A program made the translations under genes and the position numbers. Positions 1-5,756 of a stretch of DNA of 5,925 nucleotides are shown one piece after another. The stretch is from NCBI GenBank assembly GCA_021502835.1, contig JAKFGP010000048.1:1-5925 (forward strand), read 5' to 3'. Within the stretch, counting starts at the first letter, position 1, and every line of letters begins with the position of its first letter. The stretch is from Streptomyces thinghirensis. GTDB taxonomy: Bacteria > Actinomycetota > Actinomycetia > Streptomycetales > Streptomycetaceae. The notes beneath the pieces are model-generated. The model ran no database searches, had not been told where the DNA came from, and saw only the letters and a program-made list of their open reading frames with translations.

Positions 1-2
1 GA

Positions 3-836
3 CAGCAGAACGACCACGCTCCGCCCCTCGCAGGCCCCTCCCCCGAGGAAACAACCCGCCAGCAAAGCCCCGCACGTCCGCACCCCGACACACCGGCGGA
101 GCCTGGCGCCAGCCCGCAGACAGAAAACGGACCAGGACACCTACAGCAACCAAGAACCCTACGAGCCCGGAGGAACGAACCCCCCAAGAGCGAGCAGGCC
201 CACCAACCGCCCCTCTCCTCTGGCGTTCCTTTACCTGCGGACGGCGCCCTCCCGCCAGACCAAAAACACCCAGAGCCCGCCCCGAATCGGCTGCCGGCGC
301 GCCCAGCCGCCCAGCGCAGCGAACCCCCTCGCGTGACCGCCGCCGTCAACAACCCGCAGACCAGCGACGACACCAGCCGGGTCGAACCGCCCACCGAACT
401 CACCACCGATGGAACCGCTACTACCTCAGCCTGGACCCTGCGCCAGGACAGACACGGCACCGAACCCAAACCCGAACAGCTCTCCGCCTACCTCGCGGCC
501 CAGGGCATGCACGGACGCGGGGGAAAGCCTGTCAGCCCCGCCAATCTACGCCGCTACCTCCTCCCCTTCCGCCTCTACAACCTGTGGGCCCAGCACAGGA
601 AACACGAAGCTGCACCCTCACCCGACGCCATCGCCCGGCAATGCGCCGCCCACGGCATCACCGCCCAACACAACCAACCCCTCACCCCACACCACATCAC
701 CCACCACACCACCGACTACGAACGACGCTGGCACACCCTCAACCACCACCCACCCCCAACACACCACAAGAAGAACTCCGACAGGTCTCTCGGTCGGTGG
801 CGTTCAAAGGCGTGGGAGGTGTGTGGACGTACGTGA
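3..836 (+). CDS. C-terminal part of an uncharacterised actinomycete protein with Pro/Gln-rich linker and duplicated C-terminal motif (5'-partial)
   Basis: The frame beginning at base 3 has no stop codon until TGA at 834-836, so this is the C-terminal part (about 277 residues) of a larger protein entering from the left. The GTG at 333 is an internal codon with no ribosome site, and coding-like sequence continues upstream of it. The first 110 or so residues are rich in Pro, Gln, Ala and Glu and look like a disordered linker. From about residue 155 there is a compact domain with two similar units: one around LSAYLAAQGMHGRGGKPVSP followed by LRRYLLPFRLYNLW, and one around IARQCAAHGITAQHNQPLTP followed by YERRWHTL. 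The 'helix, G-[MI], G/Q-rich turn, P-[VL]-[ST]-P, helix' pattern resembles DNA-binding helices of large serine recombinases, but that is only a resemblance. Similar tails occur, as far as I recall, in conjugative-plasmid proteins of streptomycetes. The last 20 or so residues have atypical codons and probably lie beyond the original end. Confidence 0.6.
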   Translation, partial: QQNDHAPPLAGPSPEETTRQQSPARPHPDTPAEPGASPQTENGPGHLQQPRTLRARRNEPPKSEQAHQPPLSSGVPLPADGALPPDQKHPEPAPNRLPARPAAQRSEPPRVTAAVNNPQTSDDTSRVEPPTELTTDGTATTSAWTLRQDRHGTEPKPEQLSAYLAAQGMHGRGGKPVSPANLRRYLLPFRLYNLWAQHRKHEAAPSPDAIARQCAAHGITAQHNQPLTPHHITHHTTDYERRWHTLNHHPPPTHHKKNSDRSLGRWRSKAWEVCGRT

Positions 837-1110
837 CGTGGACCGTGCTCGGACGAAGTTGGCGCTACTCGTGGCTGCCGTGTCCGCGTCGGTGCCCCGC
901 ACGACGGGCGAAGGGTGACTGCTACCTGCGAACTGAGGGTGGACGGGCGGCGCAAGTCCATCCACGCCATCACATCGCGGCTGCCGGGCGGCAGCGAGGC
1001 GGAGCCTGCGGCAGTTCGTAAACAGCCGCCGTGGAACCGGGGGCACCGCCTCCTGCCCAGAACCTCCACCACCAGACCCACCCCGAGAGCCAGTGCAACC
1101 TGGCGGAGTC
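837..1110. other. Stretch with no recognisable gene
   Basis: No frame on either strand carries a convincing protein. The plus strand has several short frames ending at 918 and 1021. The minus strand is open through this stretch, but its translations are Arg/Ser/Pro-rich shadow-type sequence. The near-palindromic run GTGGACGTACGTGACGTGG lies near 823-841. The stretch separates a plus-strand gene end from a minus-strand gene end, so it is either a convergent intergenic region or the scar of a deleted element. Confidence 0.4.
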
Positions 1111-1778
1111 CTACTGGTCGTTGGCGGGGTTGCCCGGGACTGCGACGCCGACGGCTGTGAACGGGCAGGTGAGCAGGGCATACTGCTCCTGCAGGAGCGA
1201 CGCGTGCTTCCGTACGGTCCTGGCCCCGATCATGACGGCGGACAGCGAGTCCGAGTGGAGTCCGGCGCGGTGGGCGTCGAGTTCCACGGCGCGCGGAAGC
1301 AGCGCCGATCGGACTGCGTGGTCGAGCGCCGCCTGCTCCGACGCGGACAGCTTCAGCGCACGGCTCGCCTCCCGTCCGCCCTGCCGGCGAAGGCTGAGGA
1401 CGTGGTCGAATACGGTGGCGAGCGTTTCGGGCGCCAGCGTCATGACGTCCTCGATGAACCTGGCGGTGGCGGCGTCCGTGGCAAGCTCCTCCCTGGTGGG
1501 GCTGAGGTGCAGTGTAGAAGCCGGGCTGGTGGTGTCGTCCGGGTGGGCAGGGGGCGGGGGTGGTTTCTGTGGATGTCGATCGGCTGGTGCGCATAGCGGC
1601 GGAACGTTTCGCGGAGTTCGGCGCCGGGGGCCAGTTGGCGGTACGGGAGCTGCCCGACGGGCTCGGTGTCTGTGTGTGGCGGGCCGGCGTACAGGTGGAG
1701 GGAGCTTCCTCGTGGGGTGCGACTAGTCGGTCCTGTTCGTGGGTTCGGCGACGGGTTTCGACGTTGGGCTTGTCGCAT
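1111..1778 (-). pseudogene. Uncharacterised helical actinomycete protein, apparently split by one frameshift
   Basis: Reading leftward, the end is clean coding sequence: ATG at 1443 to TAG at 1111, 110 residues, Ala/Leu-rich and predicted helical, ending LTCPFTAVGVAVPG plus NPANDQ. The same frame is protein-like for at least 20 residues upstream of that ATG (TREELATDAATARFIEDV, G/C at nearly every third position), so 1443 is probably not the true start. Still further upstream the credible frame is a different one, with ATG at 1778 and blocks such as LHLYAGPPHTDTEPVGQLPY and ELRETFRRYAHQPIDIHRN. The two join if one frameshift lies in the G/C run near 1551-1561. An alternative is two coupled genes: the upstream frame stops at 1440, overlapping the ATG at 1443 in an ATGA, with GAGG five bases before that ATG. 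The tail of the upstream frame is low-complexity Pro/Arg sequence, so I prefer a single broken gene. The N-terminus is uncertain; GTG at 1822 in the third frame also reads well for about 30 residues. Function unknown. Confidence 0.55.
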
Positions 1779-1813
1779 TCCGCCAAGGCAGGCGTACTCC
1801 CGCCGTCAAGGCG

Positions 1814-1819
1814 AGGAGG
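1814..1819 (+). promoter_or_regulatory. Ribosome binding site AGGAGG for the ORF at 1828
   Basis: A perfect AGGAGG lies eight bases before ATG 1828. It fixes the start of the broken small protein that follows and shows that this gene was once translated. No clear -10/-35 promoter is visible in the short space between it and the divergent minus-strand gene. Confidence 0.7.
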
Positions 1820-1827
1820 CACGAACC

Positions 1828-2104
1828 ATGACCGCGGGTGTTTCAGCTACACCGGCCCGGCCCGGATCGACGGCGTCCACGTGCCGGGGGTCCGGCTCAC
1901 CAGGGCAGTCGTCGGAGCGGCAGCTCCTGGTCCGGTTCCGCCTCGTTCGAGATCGAGCCGCCCGGATTTCGTGGAAGGTCGGAGCGGCCGGCACCAGTCC
2001 ATCCGGCTGGCGGACGGCCGGGAAGGGCGCGCCGCCGTAACGCCTCCTACGAGGGCCGCTACTGGATTCTGACCATCACCGGTCTCGGGCCCGCCCCGGC
2101 GTGA
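1828..2104 (+). pseudogene. Broken small protein (about 90 residues, unknown function)
   Basis: The start is ATG 1828, behind a perfect AGGAGG, and the most protein-like end is TGA 2102-2104. No single frame covers the gene. Blocks that read as one protein occur in order in different frames: MTAG at the start; FSYTGPARIDGVHVPGVRLT from about 1839; SGSASFEIEPPGF around 1930-1970; SIRLADGREGRAAVT around 2000-2040; and NASYEGRYWILTITGLGPAP up to the stop. This needs at least four frame switches in 277 bases. The rebuilt protein would be small, rich in alternating hydrophobic and polar residues, probably all beta, with no signal peptide or membrane segment. I do not recognise the family. It diverges from the minus-strand gene ending at 1111. 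Complete continuous frames through here (stops at 2040 and 2072) are composites of true and shifted sequence. Confidence 0.55.
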
Positions 2105-2283
2105 GCCCGGTACGGCACGCCCCGGAGACGTCTGCAGAACGCCTCACAACCCCCACGGCGGCCGGACAACGGTGCACGGCCAGACTTGCGGTCAAGGGGA
2201 GCCCGCGACGCTGGTACTCCTCCTGCGCGTGTAGCGCCGGACCCGGTCCCGGACAGGCCAAGGAGACGCCCGGGCCGACCCTC

Positions 2284-2817
2284 AGCATGATGCGCATCCC
2301 CCACGGCAAGTCCTGCCAGTTCGCCGCCATGATCAACACCCGCGACGCCCGCCCCGCCGGCACACTGGTTCGAGCAACTGTCCGGCGCCCACGTCCCTAC
2401 CCACCGGCCTGGCCAAGCCATCCGCGAGGACCAGCCCGCAGTCGTGCAGGGCATCACCGCTCAATTAACTACGGCGTCAACGAGAGCCGCATCACCGACC
2501 CGAAACTGCACGAAACGGTTCATGGCCGGCCGCGCAGGCGTCCCGCTGCCCCCGACACCGGGTCGTCCTCATGCCGCTGCTTCGACGCCGCTATCCGTGA
2601 CGGAGCGTCACCGGCGCGCAGTGGCACACCCCAGTTTCACGGAAAACGTGCCAGGGCCATGTTCACGTGTACGCCGACACCAGCGTCCTCGGCTGGTCAC
2701 GCAGCCTCCGACCGAGTGGGAAACCATCCCGGACGGAGCCGAACGGAGCTCTTGGTTGACCGCTTCACCTTGGGTGAGCCCACAACAACAGTGGGGCCAG
2801 GCGACGGCCTGGCATGA
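2284..2817 (+). pseudogene. Fragments of an unrecognised protein upstream of the MerR-PP2C gene
   Basis: Protein-like blocks with nearly every third base G or C follow one another in alternating frames. They are RIPHGKSCQFAAMINTRDAR from about 2290; HWFEQLSGAHVPTHRPGQAI then REDQPAVVQGITAQL (2363-2466); NYGVNESRITDPKLHETVHG (about 2467-2526); a Pro/Ala-rich stretch; HVHVYADTSVLGW (near 2660-2700); TEWETIPDGAERSS (near 2715-2755); and finally LVDRFTLGEPTTTVGPGDGL, ending at TGA 2815-2817. The order suggests one soluble protein of about 180 residues or more, broken by at least four frame shifts; it could also be two genes. The start is not clear. The region 2105-2283 before it shows no credible frame. 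The last stop falls inside the ribosome site of the next gene, so the two were probably translated as a coupled unit. I do not recognise the family, and 'one gene' is inference. Confidence 0.35.
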
Positions 2818-2822
2818 GGAGG
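2817..2822 (+). promoter_or_regulatory. Ribosome binding site AGGAGG for the MerR-PP2C gene
   Basis: AGGAGG lies nine bases before ATG 2832 and overlaps the TGA (2815-2817) that ends the upstream frame. It confirms ATG 2832 as the start and points to translational coupling with the preceding gene. Confidence 0.7.
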
Positions 2823-2831
2823 AAACGGAGC

Positions 2832-3915
2832 ATGGAGTTGCTGACCATCGGGACGTTCGCGAAAGGCGTCCCGGCTGTCGCCGAAGGCGCTGCGTCTGCA
2901 ACGACAGCTCGGCCGCAGCGACTCCGCTCGCGTCGACCCCGTGACCGGCTACCGCCTCTATGCACCGGAGCACTGGATCAGGCCCGTGTTTGCCTGGCTG
3001 CGACGGCTCGGGATGCCTCTCGCCCGCATCCAGCAGGTCTGCACGCTGGAGGCAGGTCCGGCAGCCGAAGACGATCCGCGCGTTCTGGGCCCAGGTCGAA
3101 GCCTGACACGGCCGCACGGCGGGACTTGGCCACCTTCTCATCGACCACCTCTCCGGAAGCGACCCCGCCATGTCCCCTATCGCGAGCCCCTTGGGCATCC
3201 GTTACCGCCCTTTCCGACACCGGCCTTGTCCGCGAGAGCAACCAGGACACCGTCTACGCAGGGTCCCCGGCTTGCTCGCCGTCGCTGCTGACGGCTACGG
3301 CAGCGGAGGCGCCCCCGCAAGCGCCGCCGCTGTCGACGCGTTCAAGAGCCTGGAATCCGGACAGCATCCCGGCGGGCAAAATCTCCTCAACGCCGTCCCC
3401 GAAGACGCGACCGATCAGGCCAAGCAGGCCGTGCATCGGCGTCTCCGGAGCCGGCCCTTCCTCCGAAGAGGCCGGCACCACACCTCAGCGCGATGCTCTG
3501 GACCGGCCTGGCAGCTGGCCTCGTCCACATCGGCGACCCCGCGCCTACCTCTGCGCGACGAGAGCTGTTCCAGAATATTCACGATCACACCATGGTGCAG
3601 TCGATGGTCGACGAAGGACGCATCGGCTCTGGAGGAGGCCGTCTCCTACCCCGAGCGGTCCTGTTGATTCGGGCCCCTGCCAAGGAGCCGATGGCACTTC
3701 GACATGCGTCTGCATCGACGCACAGCGGGAAGACCGGGTTATCGGTCGCTCCGAGTACCTGTCGACCGTCGTACCGACTGCGGATCCGCCGGCTGCTCTC
3801 CGAGATCAGTGAGCCCGAACAGGCGGTCCGCGACTCATCACCCTCGCCAACGGCTCCGGCGGCTTCGACAACATCAAGCACCGTGGTCGCCGACGTCCTG
3901 GGCACCGGCGAGTAG
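2832..3915 (+). pseudogene. MerR-type regulator fused to a PP2C-type Ser/Thr phosphatase, heavily frameshifted
   Basis: The rebuilt product is about 360 residues. The N-terminus is a MerR helix-turn-helix: MELLTIGTFAK (frame of 2832), RLSPKALRL (2872), then VDPVTGYRLYAPEH and WLRRLGMPLARIQQVCTLEA (to about 3070). A linker helix follows in three frames: IRAFWAQVEA, DTAARRDLATF and LIDHLSGSDPAMS. The PP2C domain starts near 3207 with ALSDTGLVRESNQDTVYAG (motif 1, with D, G, R, N and D all kept). It continues with LLAVAADGYGSGGAPASAAA (metal-binding DG kept), MLWTGLAAGLVHIGD (3493), ELFQNIHDHTMVQSMVDEGR, ALEEAVSYPERS, LLIRA, a degenerate SEYLSTVVPTA, RLLSEISEPEQAVRD, LITLANGSGGFDNI and VVADVLGTGE before TAG 3913-3915. 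Such a protein would bind DNA and dephosphorylate Ser/Thr in the cytoplasm using Mn/Mg. I count about 15 frame switches. The late motif normally reading SDGL is SEYL, and GGPDN is GGFDN, so it is very unlikely to be active. Identification rests on the strict order of family motifs. Confidence 0.87.
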
Positions 3916-3918
3916 GAG
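3914..3918 (+). promoter_or_regulatory. Ribosome binding site AGGAG overlapping the MerR-PP2C stop codon
   Basis: AGGAG begins inside the TAG stop (3913-3915) and lies eight bases before ATG 3927. This is the classic arrangement of two genes read in one transcript, and it supports both the end of the phosphatase gene and the start of the next ORF. Confidence 0.6.
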
Positions 3919-3926
3919 CGCGCGGC

Positions 3927-4087
3927 ATGCACCTCGACTTGCACCAGATCCACATCTCCCGGAGCTCATCCGCGAGGCGGACGCATACCGACCCACCCGA
4001 CAAGTCAGCAAGGCCGATCGGCCACCCCCACCAGCCAGCACATGGCGACCGGCTCGACCACGCCTGCTGGCTTGGCTCGGCAGGTGA
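3927..4087 (+). pseudogene. Small uncharacterised protein downstream of MerR-PP2C, one frameshift
   Basis: ATG 3927 follows a good ribosome site that overlaps the stop of the MerR-PP2C gene. The first frame gives MHLDLHQIHIS. After a one-base shift near 3955-3967 a second frame continues with ELIREADAYRPTRQVSKADR, then Pro-rich and Trp/Arg-rich sequence ending RLLAWLGR at TGA 4085-4087. The rebuilt protein has about 53 residues: an amphipathic helix, then a basic tail. Short proteins of this His-Leu-rich start and basic end are common hypothetical genes in streptomycetes, but no function is known to me. It is listed as broken because neither frame alone contains both halves. Confidence 0.5.
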
Positions 4088-4408
4088 ACCATCACGCTGC
4101 TGCCCACCGTGGTGCGGGACACAGCCACCAACCTGTCACTCCAGCCGCAGGCGGCGCAGATCCGGAGCCTCACCCTGCCCACAGCTATCTGGGGCAGGAC
4201 AACTCTGCTGCCTGCTGGACGAGGCCGCAGGAACGGGCCGGCCGTGGTCTTGGATCCGCAGCGCGGCCGGGACCTCGCTGGCGCTCTCGTGGCCGGGTCA
4301 AGGCCGGAGCGATGAGCCCGACCGGGAGTCTCAAGGAGACGAGCTAGACCTGACGGGCGGTCAGTAAGTACCCGGTAGCCGGCCACCCAAGGCGAGTCGA
4401 CCGACTTC
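4088..4408. other. No assignable gene; possible gene debris
   Basis: Plus-strand frames contain short suggestive pieces: TLLPTVVRDTATNLSLQPQA followed by AQIRSLTLP (about 4090-4180), and LLDEAAGTGRPWSWIRSAAG (about 4205-4265) in another frame. They do not add up to a protein I can recognise. The minus strand is open from 4410 down to 3874, but its translation looks like antisense sequence. A small inverted repeat at 4350-4364 lies at the right side. The stretch may be decayed coding sequence like its neighbours. Confidence 0.3.
4350..4364. repeat. Short inverted repeat CTGAC-N5-GTCAG
   Basis: Two perfect 5-base arms (4350-4354 and 4360-4364) are separated by GGGCG. The second arm runs into a TAA at 4364-4366 that ends one plus-strand frame. 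It could be half of an operator-like dyad or chance; a 5-base arm is weak evidence in GC-rich DNA. Confidence 0.2.
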
Positions 4409-4663
4409 ATGGTCGTCCCCGCCCGGGGCCACCCGGTGCCCAGGGAGTTGTCGGTGTCGTGGGATGACGGCGAGGAACCAGCTGTCTTGCCCGTCCCTCA
4501 CTGGGACCAGCTCGACTGGGCTCCCTGGTGGTGCCGCTCCCGGCCGAGGAAGCCATCGCGGCAAGGGCCGGGCGGGCGATGGCCGGGAGACCCTCACCTG
4601 CGCGTGCCGCCGCGCCGGGATGAGCGGATGAAGGAGCGGGCGGCGGTCACTCGTCGGAAGTGA
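4409..4663 (+). CDS. Doubtful small ORF or gene fragment
   Basis: From ATG 4409 the first 45 or so residues (MVVPARGHPVPRELSVSWDD, then GEEPAVLPVPHWDQLDWAPW) look like genuine protein, with G/C at most third positions. No ribosome site precedes the ATG, and the same frame extends upstream without a break for several codons (ESTDF), so it may be an internal fragment. After about 4530 the neighbouring frame becomes the more protein-like one (VVPLPAEEAIAARAGRAMAG), suggesting a frame shift. The remainder to TGA 4661-4663 is Arg/Pro-rich and ends RMKERAAVTRRK. Family unknown; it may equally be a pseudogene remnant. Confidence 0.3.
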   Translation: MVVPARGHPVPRELSVSWDDGEEPAVLPVPHWDQLDWAPWWCRSRPRKPSRQGPGGRWPGDPHLRVPPRRDERMKERAAVTRRK

Positions 4664-4885
4664 CCCCGGCCCTGCGCGTCGAGAGCCGGTGCTCGCCGGC
4701 TGGACCCTGCAGTTCCGGTCTGCTGGCACCCGAGGAGTTCTGCCCGGGCGGTTCGTTGCGGTAGCGCCGGAGGATCTGCCTCAGCGCTCGGGCGGCGGAC
4801 GAACAGGCGGACGCTCATGGACGGCAGCGTGGCAGACGGAGCAGCCGGGCAGGGAAACCACGTCAACCTGGTGCACGGTGGCGGC

Positions 4886-5227
4886 ATGGCCAGTGACCGA
4901 CCGGTGATCGTGTACCGCCTGACCGGCGACGTACCGGCCGCACGGGTCGACGGGACGATCCTCGGCCTGGCGTACTCGGTGCAGGACGTCGCCATGATCA
5001 TAGGAGGCCGGGCTCAGGATTTCGACGAGATGGACGTGGCCCGGACCGCGCTTGATCAATGGCGTGGGGGCGGACCGGAGGTCTGGACACGCCCCGACGA
5101 CCGCCGTTGCCCGTCACAGCGCTCCGTCGACCGGCGCCTCCTCCATCCTCCCGTAGTGGCCAGAGACCAGCCGGACGCCATCGTCGTCCTTTTAGGGTCA
5201 GCGTCGGCCGGTTGTTGTGCACCGTGA
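4886..5227 (+). CDS. Uncharacterised small protein, conserved-looking first 65 residues
   Basis: From ATG 4886 the product reads MASDRPVIVYRLTGDVPAAR, then VDGTILGLAYSVQDVAMIIG, then FDEMDVARTALDQWRGGGPE and VW. This is a compact alpha/beta small protein with consistently G/C third positions and no frame break, unlike most of the window. An in-frame ATG at 4817 (after AGGCGG) would add 23 residues of Gly-rich sequence; I prefer 4886 because the sequence becomes protein-like there, although its ribosome site is poor. After Trp-Arg-Gly-Gly-Gly-Pro-Glu-Val-Trp, at about 5085, the frame runs on for some 45 Arg/Pro-rich residues to the stop at 5225-5227. The native end is probably just after that block, so the original stop may have been lost by a shift. 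No membrane segment, catalytic motif or recognised domain. Confidence 0.5.
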   Translation: MASDRPVIVYRLTGDVPAARVDGTILGLAYSVQDVAMIIGGRAQDFDEMDVARTALDQWRGGGPEVWTRPDDRRCPSQRSVDRRLLHPPVVARDQPDAIVVLLGSASAGCCAP

Positions 5228-5419
5228 CCGCCGACCATCGCTGGGAGAGGAAGTGAGTCATCCTCCCGGCCCCAGCATGTGTGGAGGGGACCCGACCGGG
5301 GCTCGTCGGGTGCCGCATGTCTGCCGGCCTCGACAGAGGTAAGCGGACACGTCCGGCCGCCAGGTACGCCGTGCCGAACCGGACGTCTTCGTTATGCACC
5401 GGGCAGTCACTGCCGTTCC
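5228..5419. other. No recognisable gene
   Basis: Both strands have open frames here: one on the plus strand from 5281 to 5892, and one on the minus strand from 5423 down to 4998. Their translations are Arg/Pro/Thr-rich, with no block that resembles a real protein. Long stop-free frames are expected by chance at this GC content. A 7-base inverted repeat at 5290-5311 is the only structure noticed. Confidence 0.3.
5290..5311. repeat. Inverted repeat, 7-base arms, 8-base loop
   Basis: ACCCGAC (5290-5296) pairs with GTCGGGT (5305-5311) around an 8-base loop. A GC-rich stem like this can act as an actinomycete terminator without a U-run, here between the plus-strand ORF ending at 5227 and the convergent minus-strand remnant. 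It could also be chance. Confidence 0.25.
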
Positions 5420-5756
5420 TCACGGCGACAGACCGGTGTTCGACACCAGCCGCGTTCCCCGCTCTGTCAGTCGTGGCGCCAGCCTGCCGAGGGACCGTCT
5501 TGACCCTCTCCGGGCATGCGCCACCTCGGTCCTCCGCAGCCGCGCGCGGTCCCCGCGCTCAAGCTCAAGGTTCTGCGCTGCTCGTCCATGAACCGCGTCT
5601 GCCCGGCGATGAACGTCTGCTGCTCGCCGTCTGCTGCCGCTGGCTCGTGATCGTCTCGTCCGATACGCCAACCAGGCCGCGCCGATCGCCCCGCCCGCGC
5701 CGGTCCAGGCCGGCATGCCCCCAGCCGTTCCGGCACCCGCCTGCCCCGGCCGTCAT
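5420..5756 (-). pseudogene. Remnant of a short membrane-anchored, coiled-coil-like protein
   Basis: Reading leftward, protein-like blocks appear in successive frames. First comes a Gly/Ala-rich N-terminus with a short hydrophobic segment, AGGAIGAAWLAYRTRR (ATG at 5716 in one frame, ATG at 5756 in another). Then comes EQQTFIAGQTRFMDEQRR in the frame that starts at 5781, and then LELERGDRARLRRTEVAHAR in the frame ending at 5420. The charged Glu/Arg/Gln-rich helix after a short membrane segment is typical of small actinomycete hypothetical proteins with one membrane helix and a coiled coil. At least two frame shifts are needed. The true start and end are uncertain; 5420 is the stop of the last credible frame. 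The continuous plus-strand frame across the same DNA (5281-5892) looks like the antisense shadow. Confidence 0.35.

Noticed and set aside
823..841. Near-palindromic GTGGACGTACGTGACGTGG as an operator or attachment site
   Set aside because: Only the central ACGTACGT is strictly palindromic, no second copy was found in the window, and ACGT repeats are common in such DNA.
837..1110. Insertion-sequence remnant in the gap after 836
   Set aside because: No transposase motif, terminal inverted repeats or target duplication could be identified by eye; only the composition change suggests an insertion.
716..1822. Minus-strand 368-codon open frame from GTG 1822 to 716
   Set aside because: It runs through three regions of different character. 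Only the first 30 or so residues look protein-like; the rest is Arg/Pro/Ser-rich and overlaps better coding frames on both strands (the 1111-1778 gene and the ORF ending at 836).
2814..3812. Plus-strand 332-codon frame read as one gene
   Set aside because: It contains only scattered true blocks of the MerR-PP2C gene. Between them it is shifted sequence, so it is a by-product of the frame breaks rather than a real protein.
3874..4410. Minus-strand 178-codon frame opposite the small ORF and the following gap
   Set aside because: It overlaps the end of the MerR-PP2C gene and the coupled small ORF, and its translation has antisense-type composition.
4594..5059. Minus-strand frames opposite the small protein at 4886
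   Set aside because: The plus strand has clean coding character here; the minus-strand translations lack ordered hydrophobic patterning and look like shadows.
5193..5198. TAGGGT as a streptomycete -10 promoter element
   Set aside because: No matching -35 element is present at the right distance upstream, and it lies within the run-on part of the ORF ending at 5227.
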